Positions 40,480-51,480 of a stretch of DNA of 64,000 nt are shown here, piece after piece (the stretch's first letter is position 1; each line of letters starts with the position of its first letter). Under the pieces are notes generated by a model. It saw only the letters and a program-made list of their open reading frames with translations, was not told the DNA's origin and ran no database searches. This DNA is from Dipteris shenzhenensis. Taxonomy: Eukaryota; Polypodiophyta; Polypodiopsida; Gleicheniales. Made by a program: the position numbers and the translations under genes. The stretch lies in assembly GCA_047967505.1 (NCBI GenBank), contig CM106541.1; one strand, given 5' to 3'.

Positions 40480-40870
40480 TTTTTTTTGTTATTACAAGAA
40501 TTTAACACCACCATGGTTCTTTGCGACATTCATAGAAGGCCTTACCACTTTTTTGCTTCCATGAAAACCTTTGATAATATACAATAATGTAGTACTAAAA
40601 CCTCTATGGTAGAATTCATGCAAGACCGTACTATATCCAATGCCACAACACAATATTCAAGATCTCTTTTCCGCTTCCATGCAAAACTTTGTTGTATCTC
40701 ATACTAAAACGTAGTATTCAGATTTGCGGTGCAACATCCATGTAGAACCTTATTGTAACTGATGTGGAAGCTAGTGCCCAAAACCAATTTGTTGCATTCT
40801 TATAGGACCTTGTTGTAACAAATCTCATGCAAAGATTTGGTCTAGAGGGGGTTAGAGGGGGGGGGGGGGG
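40480..40870. repeat. Degenerate tandem repeat followed by G-run
   Basis: Several diverged ~80-100-bp copies around TTCCATGNAAAACCTT and AATGTAGTACTAAAAC (~40500-40830). Then GGGGG, TTAGA and a run of 14 G at 40846-40870. Confidence 0.6.
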
Positions 40871-43800
40871 ACAGAGAAGAGTTTAAGGCTAAGCAGTTGA
40901 GGAAGTCATGGAAGTAACCATAAAACTATTGCAAATCATCCACGTGTGATTTAAGGTCTTGCAAAATGATAATTTAATAAGGACATCCATCAACCTAGAT
41001 CCAACTCAACACACAATAAAAATGTAGCTTTTTTCTTAGATAGGACTATAAAAAAGAAGAGAAAGAAGAGGGACATACCAAGTACCCTCAATACCCCTTC
41101 ACAAATCTATTGAATACATTCCAATAATTTCATCCAAAGTAACTTGTTGCTATTATGTTCATAGGTGAGGTTTACCATTGCAATGATGCTCTAAATGTCT
41201 ATCATGTCAAGGTCACATGTGAAGCATCTTGATCCTTTTGCCTTTTGATACCACCCAAGTTGTGGACTCCTACTCCAGAAGGCCTATTTGAGAGGTTGAA
41301 CCCTCTCTTATATTCCACATATCACCCACCAACCTTCTCCTCTTTTTTTGAACTCGTCCAAGATACCATGTAGCTTGTTTCTTCTTTCTTTCCAAAGAGC
41401 TTATATTGCATTTCCTTTTGATTTTCTTGTTTTCTCTTCTCAAGGCAGACTAGAGAATTGGAGAAGCTGATGAGTAAGCTTCTCACTAATGGCGATCACA
41501 TTGGAAATGTCTGGATAATTTTGGACAAATGAGGAGTTCTTGCATTATTTACCTTAGAGAGCTTAGTGCATAGAGAAAATCGCATTACAACCCTCATGAC
41601 TTACTATGAGAAATTGAGTCAAACACTAGTTATCACGATGACACATGCACTGCGTTGAAACGGAGTACCATATGCTGGTCACGAGTTCCATATATTGGTC
41701 AGGAGTTAGGTCTCTTTAGAGCATTTTACATCATCCACCTTATGGCCTTCATAGCCTTTATTTTATGATTATGTGAGCTCTTAGAATAATGGAAAATATG
41801 TGTGGGCCCCCTTGATAACATTGTGTATATGGAAGTATATGAGCTCTTAGAGTATATATATAACAAAGGCGAGCAAAGATGCACTTATGCATACTGAACT
41901 ATAGGGTCTTATTTTCTTCAATTAGGTTGTCTTTTATTAACATAGACAACAGCTATATTTTGAAGTTTTCGACATATTATGCTCTTCTTAGATTTCTTTG
42001 GGGGATTTTTCAGAGTTCTTCCAAGGCTTTCATGGTAGATGGTAAGAGTATCATGCAAGGATTTGTGTCCATATCATGCAGGAATTTGCACCCGTAGGAG
42101 TACACATTAAATAACATAAAATTTAATACACTTTATACTTTGAGGAGATTATGCTTACCAAACTTTTTTACAACAAGAAATTTGATATACTCTTTACTTA
42201 ATCACTATTTTAGCAAGAGGATTCTTCTAGAAAAACATCCTTTTATGATGTTCCCTTTGAAGATACTATTGTTACTATGTTATGTAGATAGGGATGAGTT
42301 TCTATGGATGTTTATGGTACCCAAGGATGTGTCTTCATGCCGTTCTCATAGTTTTTTGCAAAACTACCTTTGGAATTTGTGGTCCCAAGGTCAAGGAGGC
42401 ATTAAACCTAAATTGTGGTATTTGTGATGTAGGGATTAGTCAAGACATATTATTCTTGGTTTTGAATTCATTATAACACTCCTTAGTGGGATGATCCTTT
42501 CTAGTTATGAATGGATTGACCCTGATGATATAGGAATTGGACACCCTTTTAAGATTTTATCTTGTAGATATATGGGCATGGCTTACTTTGAAATGGAAAC
42601 TGAAGGGTACTTCCCACTGTTATAATTTTGACGAATGCATAAATTTAATTATGATACTGGTAATTGGAAAATGCCAATAGGAATTCAAGAAAAGGTATAA
42701 GTATACGGAGGTTATATCTGGATTTTTCAACCTTGGAAATTCCCTTGGACTTGGTTGGAACTCCCATGTTTATGATTTATTTGAGTTTCCCACTTATTGC
42801 TTGGATTTCGTGAATATTTTATATACATTTCTTCATATCTTTAATTCCCACCTCTGATTACTATTGAGTAGTAAAATGCCAAGATTTGATTATGCTAATC
42901 TAGATCGAGTGACACGAATAACAACTGTGTGCCGACATTGAAGCCTGCAGTCCCACAATTCATAGTGTACATGTTCTAATATGCTATGTTTGTGGATGGA
43001 TGCACGTGAGTCGGCATACCTCTCCATCAGGTTTGCATTAGAGAATCTAAGGCATGAAGACACGGTGTTGGCAACTTCGAGGAACAGTCTATAGTAGATT
43101 TTCTCCAAGTATTTCTAAATATAATTGAACTTTCTATTGGAGACTATTCATTAGCATCATTGTACTTTTTGCAATGTACTGACATATATGTGAGTAAAAT
43201 AATTGACTCCCACTTTGACACCTTGTTAAGAGGAATGGTATGATATGGATTATTCTCACTTATGTGGTATTGAGAGGTTGGTTATTAACTGGCTACTCTC
43301 ACTAGTTGTTTGAAAAGGGTAATAGTAGATGCTTGAAATTGATTTACTCTAATATTGAAAACTGGTCTAGTAGTATAGTAGGATAGAGGTTTGATAGGTC
43401 AAAACACGCACTAGTATATCCATTGTAAGATAAGAAAAATCTTGCGACTGATGGCTATACTTGGATTGACTTGTTTCGGCTGATTGAAGTTTGAGGCCTG
43501 ATTATGGCACTAGGACTAGGGGGCCAACCCCTTTCCTTAGTCACTACGCTGTGATGTTTGGACCAGCATCAAGTTATTGGATGCATCCATTGCCCATGAT
43601 ATGGAAGATTTACAAGGAGATGCAATTCCTCTTCACATATTTGATATTCACAAGAAGCCTCCATATGATAGAGGTAATCTTTCTAGAAGTCTCCATATGA
43701 TGACCAATATTTTATCCACCCTTATTTGAGCTTTGTGTGCCATGTTGTTAAAAGGTTTTATATTTTAAAAACACAGACACACACACACACATGCGCATGA

Positions 43801-44056
43801 TGGAAGTAGCTAATATGTTATCCCACTAGCATCTAGAGGAAGCCTAGGCAAATGGAATGCTATTTAAATGTGCATCGAGTGGCTGGAACAACAAGTTGAG
43901 GACGATGAACGAAGCTTCGTATCATCACCTTCTTCCCCAACCTTCAGACTAATGGAAAAAACATCCCTGTGACTGTATAGTCACATAGACAGTGGATGTG
44001 AATGGGAAGAAGCTACCATTCCCGATGCTCCTCAACCTTCCCTGTGACTATGTGTA
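40871..44056. other. Intergenic stretch without recognised gene
   Basis: AT-rich DNA with short chance ORFs; nothing identifiable. Confidence 0.5.
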
Positions 44057-44186
44057 GCATCATTAATTAAGGCCACAAAGTACAAGTGTTTCCCAATACA
44101 TGGGTCTACATAAGACATTATGCATCATTTATTAAGGCCACAAAGTACAAGTATTTCCCAATACATGGGTCTACATAAGACATTAT
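44057..44186. repeat. 65-bp tandem duplication
   Basis: Two adjacent copies of a 65-base unit starting GCATCATTAATTAAGGCCAC; about two differences. Confidence 0.95.
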
Positions 44187-44379
44187 GCATCCACTTTTGA
44201 AATATCGTGTCTCTAGCATGATTAATTGATAGGCATTGCATTTTCAGCCAAGGACCATAAGTGCTTGTGATCATAAAGACCAAATCCAATTGTATGTTCA
44301 ATGTTTCTCTATACTCTACCTCATCCTTTGCACACGATATGCCCTGATCGACATGTCTGACTTGTTCTCCTTCTCATTA

Positions 44380-44480
44380 GCAACTTGCCTACAACATTTG
44401 TCTATGAGATGACCAGGTTTCCTATGGTAGTTACATCTCTTTTTCTTCTTCCCATTGTCCTTGTTTGTGACACTAGAATC
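44380..44480 (-). pseudogene. Retrotransposon gag zinc-knuckle remnant
   Basis: Minus strand reads KKKKRCNYHRKPGHLIDKC: a CCHC knuckle of copia Gag type in which the second Cys is His. Preceded by a degraded VTNKD-type linker and followed by broken sequence. Confidence 0.5.
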
Positions 44481-46878
44481 GAAGGACAAGGCTACCTTGC
44501 TCTTGGATTTGCGAGGGATTTGCAGTTGACTGCTATTGCCACAAAGAAGATTCTAGGATGGTTAAAAGTTGAGTGAATGTAGGGTAGAAAAAAAAGAAGC
44601 TGCAAAATCCCAATGCCCATTGATGAGAAGGCCATATTTAGTTTTTCATAATGGAAAATCCACCAAAATACATTGAAAACCAAAAAGAAAATTGCCTAGA
44701 AGCTAAAAATCCCTATAGAACTATGCCCAATACTAAGACCTTGCCTAAGTGTAAGCCAAAAATTATGTGAAGGGCGATCGATTAGAGATTCCCATAGGTC
44801 AAAAGGAAGTGCAACCAATAATAGTATTGGAAAACTATTTCCCCAAGCAATTAAATGAAAATAAGGGATCCAAGGCATAATTATAATTATTTGTTAAATT
44901 TTTATAAAAATAAAATCTCTCTTTCAATCTCTCAAGTATCAATAAAGATTCTAACATGCTTTTCTCATGAAAAGGGGAAATTCAATTTTGGATTTGCATG
45001 TGGCAAGACCAAAATTTTAACCTACTTCTAACTCATAGTAAAACCCCAAATGACAATGAAATCATTGCCAAATTCAAGCATTGATTGGGGTGGAGGTCGT
45101 GATAAGGAAGGGAGAAACTCTAAGAAAGTATGGCGGTGGTGAGATGGAGAGTCATGGTAGTGGCGAGAGAGAGAGAGAGAGAGAGGGTGACCTGGAGGGG
45201 GTCAGGTAGACTACATGGTAAGAGGGGGTTGGAAGGGGGAAGTAATTGTGTTAGCTAGCCAATGGGAGAGGTTAGAGGAAGATTAGAGAGAGATTAGGGA
45301 TGCTAGGCAAGGGTGTTAAAAAAAAAACGAAATTCTTTCTTCTCATTTTCTCCAAAGAAAACAAGGAAAACAAAAAACACACAATAATACCCTCCCCTAG
45401 ATAGCAAACAAGGTTGAACTTTGTTCAAATGGCCTGCTCGCTGTCTTTTTTTAAAAACTAATTTATTGATAACTCAATGTACGTGCATGAGTGGTTTGAC
45501 CAATATATGAATTTGGTTCTTTGATTCCCATTTCCGCTATCTGAGTTTGTCCATATGTGGTCTAGGGTGCTTCTGTAGACAGTTGTCAGTTCTTTGATGA
45601 ATTTAGACACAAGCCCATCTCAGAAATGGGTGCATGTAGGAAAACCCAATATATTGATAGATGAAATCCTTGTAGTTGTAATTAATCCTGTTTCCTTGTG
45701 ACTGCTTTGAAAATGACTTCTTTTGGATTTTAGATCGTGTTCTATTAGTTTTCTTTAGTTTACGTGTGAATTCTTTAAGCAGATACTAAGAGCGTTCTCA
45801 TCAGTAGGGACGTGGCCCTCAATCGTCCATGGAATTTGGTTCAATGGCTAAAGAGTTATACAATCAAGGAAGAGTAAGTTCATGTTGGGTTGCCAAAGAA
45901 TTTTAATTTCATAATATTCCTAATTGAGACAAGATCTTCTTTTCCAAACCGAGTGGGGTGTGTATGCGGCTAGAATATATTACATCAATTCATATAGCCA
46001 ACATGATATCAAATCCAAGCCTACAATATTGCACATAAATTGCAAACACGTGATAGAGACTGCAAAGATGTCGCTACAAGAGCTGATCGATTATGTGATA
46101 TGCCCATCACTTTGTAAAAGTTTTTGGATTCTTTTGCCTTTGGCTCCTCAATTAGCCATGGATTAGCGAATTTAGAAGAAAGTGTCCCCATTAATTCCTT
46201 TGAGTTTTAGTCAACATTGAGGGCATAAAGTCTCGAAGGACATATAGGGGTGGGCATGGAGGTGATGGAAAGTCATGGCTAGATAGGGGTAGGTTACATT
46301 AGCATAGCTTAGTTGAATTTGGACTATGTGTATGCATCAACCTATTTGTCAATTATTGCTATAAAATTTTGGAAGAAAATTTATTGTCTTACTATCACTT
46401 CATTGTGACATAAATGCAAAGATTTACAACTCTCATAAGTTCTAACTTCTAAGGCCTATTAGGATATATAAGATGAATGCGTGTAGCAATACTAAGTGAT
46501 AAGGTGTGCACACCTTGTGTGGCTAAGTTGTCTTGCCCATTTCCTTAACTTATTTCTCCACTCCTATGGTATATGTTCTTCAGACACCTCAATTGAATTT
46601 TGATCTCTTCAAGAGAGAGAGAGGCAGAGCTTCCACAGGACACATAGAGGACCAACACCATCATAAACATCCATTGCTGGTTTAATGATCTTAGAGGACT
46701 GATTGAACTTGAGCCTTGGTAATGCGTGCTGGAGGGGGGGGGGGGATGTTTTTGGCCTGCCATTTGGGCAAGTCTCAATAAGAAAACCCATGGTTGACAA
46801 CTAAGATTAGACTACCAGGTTACAAAAAAACATCGACAATAGTGGGACGGGGGCTCGCAACATACTACCAACAAAAAT
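44481..46878. other. Intergenic stretch without recognised gene
   Basis: AT-rich; short GA run at 45164-45186 and a G12 run at 46734-46745. No conserved reading frame. Confidence 0.5.
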
Positions 46879-47018
46879 GACAGTAAAAAAGGAAAAATAA
46901 TTATATAATAATGGCTGCGAATCTCTATTGACAATACTAGCTACAACTGACAGTAAAAAAGGAAAAATAATTATATAATAATGGCTGCGAATCTCTATTG
47001 ACAATACTAGCTACAACT
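46879..47018. repeat. 70-bp perfect tandem duplication
   Basis: 46879-46948 and 46949-47018 are identical (start GACAGTAAAAAAGGAAAAAT), lying at the 5' edge of the endonuclease-like fragment. Confidence 0.97.
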
Positions 47019-47214
47019 CAAAGCACGGAATTGGCAATCATTAACGTTTACAAATCACCAATGGCACAAACAAATATGCTACTAAAAACATTAAACGAAC
47101 TCATGCTCCAAACCCTGGAAAATGCTCCAACATACGACTTCAATACTGACTTGCAAAGAAACAACGTCAACAAAGCAAGACTCATCGACTTCATGACATT
47201 GAAAGGAATGACAT
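46998..47214 (+). pseudogene. Endonuclease-like fragment (transposon-derived?)
   Basis: Frame reads LAIINVYKSPMAQTNMLLKT, LNELMLQTLENAP and FNTDL, resembling the exonuclease-endonuclease-phosphatase fold (I-N-V-Y-x-S/A-P ... G-D-F-N) used by LINE-like or Helitron-like elements. The four or so residues before D-F-N appear deleted. Short and isolated, so this is a weak call. Confidence 0.3.
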
Positions 47215-47416
47215 AGAGTGAGAAGAAATTGGGAGGAGCCAACTAGAAGTGTCGTACTCTTAAAAAATACAACAAAGAAAAAGTGTCGAAAAGATCTCTT
47301 ACTCCTGTACTATTGTCGGTAAGAGATCTTGGGAAAGAGAATGTTGTGCGTTTTTGGTGAGGAAAGGATGAAAGAATGTTTAGGAGAATGTTGGGTTTTT
47401 TTGTTTAGGAGAATAA

Positions 47417-47737
47417 TTACAAGATGAGTTTGATTTTGTTGTGGTCAGTGGAGATTTCATTTCGAGATAGTATGTGGCCAAGATTTACACCATGCCTAAC
47501 CCAAAATTGGCACTTAAGAGGATTTAGGGATATGCGGTATACTTGACACTTTTCTAGGACAAGTCTTAGGTATTTCAGGTGATAATTCCACGTTGAGTTC
47601 ATGCATATGTCATCGAAGAAGACTTCCACAAAGTCCCCCACATACTCCTTGAAGACCGTGATCATTATCTGTTGGAAGGTGGTAGGTGCATTGGTCAACC
47701 CACTCTCAAGAAACTTCATGAGACTAGACTTATACAT
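47417..47737 (-). pseudogene. Ty3-gypsy reverse transcriptase fragment
   Basis: Minus frame reads SGLTNAPTTFQQIMITVFKE, VEVFFDDICMNS and LNPLKCQFWVRHGVNLGHIL, the RT palm to thumb of gypsy elements. The catalytic Y/F-L/V-D-D box reads FFDD. Isolated piece with no flanking domains. Confidence 0.8.
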
Positions 47738-49287
47738 TCCACACTCCTTTTCTTCAAGTAATTAATGAATTTAGCATTTTCTCCAAGTTGGGGGGACCTA
47801 TTCACATTGCAAGAGCAATATTGAACCACTTAAATCTTAAAATAGATAAAAAACCCAAATTATAATCATTCTAATAAACATTAAAAGTTAATATCAGATT
47901 GTACTTGATTGTGCAAGTCTTTTTTAGTGCTTAAGTTTATAGAGCTAACCTATATTTCAAAAAGTATACTATGATATACTAGCAAATTTGCAAATATGTA
48001 TGGTTATTATTTAAAACATTGGCAAATTTACATGGAATTCATTGATAATTTTATAATCTTGAAGGCTAAAATTAGCTCTTTTATTATTTTTGTTTCAAAT
48101 CCTGGCAAATGTGTTGAGCTTTTATTTTTATAAGAGCATATAAACTTTTGCAAGCGTTATAAAAGTTTTTTCTTATTAATGAAACTAACACGAAAAAATC
48201 ATCCCTAGACTACATATCACCACAACAATCCAAGGTAGGGATTTCAACCCTTCTTTAAAGTTTTGGGTTCATTTTATGTCACAGGGCATAAACCCTTCTT
48301 CCTAAAGAGTTTGCAAAGGTCCATGTTATATGCTTGGACCTTCTCTCGAGCTTCTGAAACTTTTGTAATTTGGGTGTAATTTACACTACCCTTTTGTATT
48401 TTAACATTCAAGCCTTAATTTACTTCCTTAGGTATATACAAATATGTAAGTAATGGAACATGATAGGGTTACCTATAATGAGTGATCCCTACCTCTAGAT
48501 TAATGGGAAATGCTAGCATCTCTTTATTCACATCTCTATCTCCAAAAGATGATTTGCCTTGAGCAACGACTTGGACTACTGTATACCACATCTGGATGAG
48601 AATGATCTGCATGAAAGATCACCTATATTTAATATGAAAACATGTTATTATCAAACATACGAGAAATTCTTCAAACCAAGGTCATGATCATCCTTATTCA
48701 TTTTTATAATTGTGCTCACCATGTTTACTAGGAAGAACAAAAATTATCACTTTCATTTTCCTAGAGTTTGGTAGAGTCTATGGCAAAAATTCCACATTCG
48801 TCTAACCTCAATGTAGCATTGGTGATAACTCTAAAACATTTTACATAAAATATGAGAATACTAAATTGTCTAAATCCATTTCTAAGATATCTTGTATGGT
48901 CCCACAATAATCTAACTACAAAATAAGAAGATTGACATCTGACTGCCTTGATTTTCTTGTATGAAGTTAGCCATGACTCCACAATCAAATGCGGTGCTCT
49001 TTGAATCGATACATCCTACACAAAAGTGCTGCTTGAATGACCACAATGTAATAGACCTCTTGTAGTATAATCAATCCTCTATCAGCATACACATTATAGT
49101 GATGATGGCCATGGCCTGTCATGAGGGAGTCATTAGGAAAAAAGGGAGCTCATTTTGGGGCCCTTTAGCGTTTAGAAAAATAGGATCTCGACCAATCAGA
49201 AGAGGGCAACGTAACGAAAAAATACCAAAGATCTTGTAAAAATATAAAATAAGTCATATTCAAAATCTTTTTCTTTTATTATGTTTG
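47738..49287. other. Intergenic stretch without recognised gene
   Basis: AT-rich; no supported feature. Confidence 0.5.
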
Positions 49288-49325
49288 ACATATGTGACCT
49301 TCAAAAGATGTTTTTCTGTGTAGTA

Positions 49326-49584
49326 TTTGATGATTCTGACATGGCTAGCACGTCTGGAGCGGGCCAAAACCCCCAAATCGACCGCAAAGACATTGAAAAT
49401 CGATGCCCGGAGGCCCGAAAAAGGAAAAATATGCTTCCAGCTGGCCAAATTGCGTTTTTGTGCGAATCTCCCATTTCGAGCATATTTTTCCTTTTTCGGG
49501 CCTTCGAGCATTGGTTTTCGGTGTTGATTAGGAGGTTTTGGCCCGCTCCGGATGCGATGCGCTAGCGATATCAGAATCATCAAA
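49326..49584. repeat. Foldback element with ~108-bp imperfect inverted arms
   Basis: Left arm 49326-49434 (from TTTGATGATTCTGACATGGC) pairs with right arm 49479-49584 (to ATATCAGAATCATCAAA), around a ~44-base loop. Matching blocks include GAGCGGGCCAAAAC/GTTTTGGCCCGCTC and GGCCCGAAAAAGGAAAAATA with its complement. Weaker symmetry extends to ~49288 and ~49618. The similar ORFs on opposite strands are by-products of the symmetry. Possible MITE or hairpin-RNA locus. Confidence 0.85.
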
Positions 49585-49862
49585 AACTGCATAAAAAATC
49601 AAGGATTTTATATATGTATTAAATGTGAAGCTTGAGTACTAGAGTGACATTTTTGCAGTAAGTATCCAAATTTTATGGCATTTCCCATATTTTGAGTGCA
49701 ACAGAAATAGGTAAATAGTGAATTTCTTAGAGGGTCCCAAAATGAGTTTCCTTCTTTCCTAATGAAGCAAATTATTACAAAATTAATAAGTAAGAAGGTT
49801 ACATGCAGATCCCATCCCCTTGCAAACTCTTACTCGTGCTCACTTATTATCTATACATACTC

Positions 49863-49864
<2 letters not shown>

Positions 49865-49893
<29 letters not shown>

Positions 49894-49973
49894 CATGTAT
49901 CTATGTATGCATGCATGCATGCATGGTCTCTGTCTCTGTGTGTCTCTCTCTCTATGAGAGAGAGAAAGAGAGC

Positions 49974-50005
<32 letters not shown>

Positions 50006-50006
50006 T
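49865..50006. repeat. Compound microsatellite (TACA)n, (GCAT)n, (GA)n
   Basis: TACA repeats 49865-49896, GCAT repeats ~49908-49924, interrupted GA repeats ~49960-50006. All long frames here are repeat artefacts. Confidence 0.95.
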
Positions 50007-50879
50007 CATAAAACCCTCCAAGTTTTGGAGAATCCTCTTTATAATTTGCCAAAAAAAACCTGCAAATTTGTGCATAGATGTGACCTTGTAGAGTATTTGA
50101 ATGTCTAGAAAAAAGTTTTTCATGGTGTTGAAAGCGTGGTGACCTATACAAGTCAGTCCTCTCAAATAATGCCAAAGCAAAAGAATGAGGATACTTTTAT
50201 GGAGACTTTTTCTCTCACAAGATACCACAAACTTCACCTCAACTTTACTTGGAATTTATTGGTCGGTCCAACTGGGTCAACTCTCAAAACTAAAATAAGG
50301 CTACAAGGCATTAGAGGATGCTTTGAAGATGTGAGAATGAGAGCAGTTTCTGCTGCCAGCAATTTGTCACAGAGCTCTATGTAATGGCGTCAACTGAAAT
50401 GTAGATACCCATGCAAAGATAGTTTTGTAGGGGAGATCTAGCTGGTTGGCGACAAGTGGATAGAATATTGAGCTTGTTGGTAGAAAAAACTGAGCTATGA
50501 GCAATTGAGGGAGCAGCATTTCCGGAAGAGACGCATCCATAAAGTCATGGAATTCACATCCGAATAAACATGCATAGACGTAGTCTTTCCCGAGATGTTA
50601 CACTCAGCAAAGTTGTATCTCTGGCACAATCGGGATCAGCAATGAGCACTCAGCACTGCAACTTACGTACGCCAGGCTGAAAATCCGGGGCTTTGTGCAT
50701 TTTTGTGTGCAAAGTTTAACGGCAACTAGTGATGTTGGTCATTAACAGCTCGCAATATAGTTTGTTAAATCCACAGCGACTAACTGAACACAAGATTTAT
50801 GATCATAGATCCAAGCTTCGAACTGAAACAAATCGTGATGCGTTCTTCTACCACTTTACATTCATGCAGCTGCGTTTGT

Positions 50880-51480
50880 TGATCAATTATACGAGGAGGG
50901 TCGGGTCTTGTTCGTGGGAGGGGCCCGGGGGACGTTTGTCGAGCTCATTGGCAGGCACGAGGAGCCCACCCAACAGAAAAGAGAGGAGAAAGGTCATCCG
51001 CCGTTGACGAGCTCTTCTGGTCTGATCTGGACGTGGATACTAGGCAAGAACCGGCAACAACAACGATGCAACGTCTGCTTTTGTCAGAATATGGCGCACG
51101 GATTGCTCTGCTTTTTTCTTTTCGATACGATCTTGCTTTGTGAATTCTTCATATGAGATTCCAGAATCCACACGACCACGCACAGCCCATCAGGTCCACA
51201 GCGGCGACGAAATTTGAGCCTTGATGTTCTTATCGTCGCATTGATTGGCAGGATATTTCCATCGCAACTGCCTGGGCAATTGCTCTTTCTACTTGCAAAT
51301 CCATCTCAAATTCTTGCTGTGGAGCCCAAGATACTGGACTGGCAAACCTCGGAATCTGAGGGGAAAAGAAGTCATCCCCATCGCCATCGCCATGGCCATA
51401 GCCACCAGAGTCTATTTTGACTCTTCTATACCAATTTACACGGCATTTGTATATCAAGATTCACGCGCCTTGTTTGTTTA
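50880..51480. other. GC-richer island of unknown origin
   Basis: Markedly richer in GC than its surroundings (GGGAGGGGCCCGGGGGACG, CATCGCCATCGCCATGG). Open frames of 60-90 codons occur on both strands, but no domain is recognised. It could be a decayed gene piece. Confidence 0.3.

Noticed and set aside
49260-49592. Facing ORFs of 110 and 94 codons
   Set aside because: Their similarity on opposite strands is a product of the foldback inverted repeat.
49762-50237. Four ORFs of 101-124 codons
   Set aside because: Translations of TACA, GCAT and GA microsatellites.
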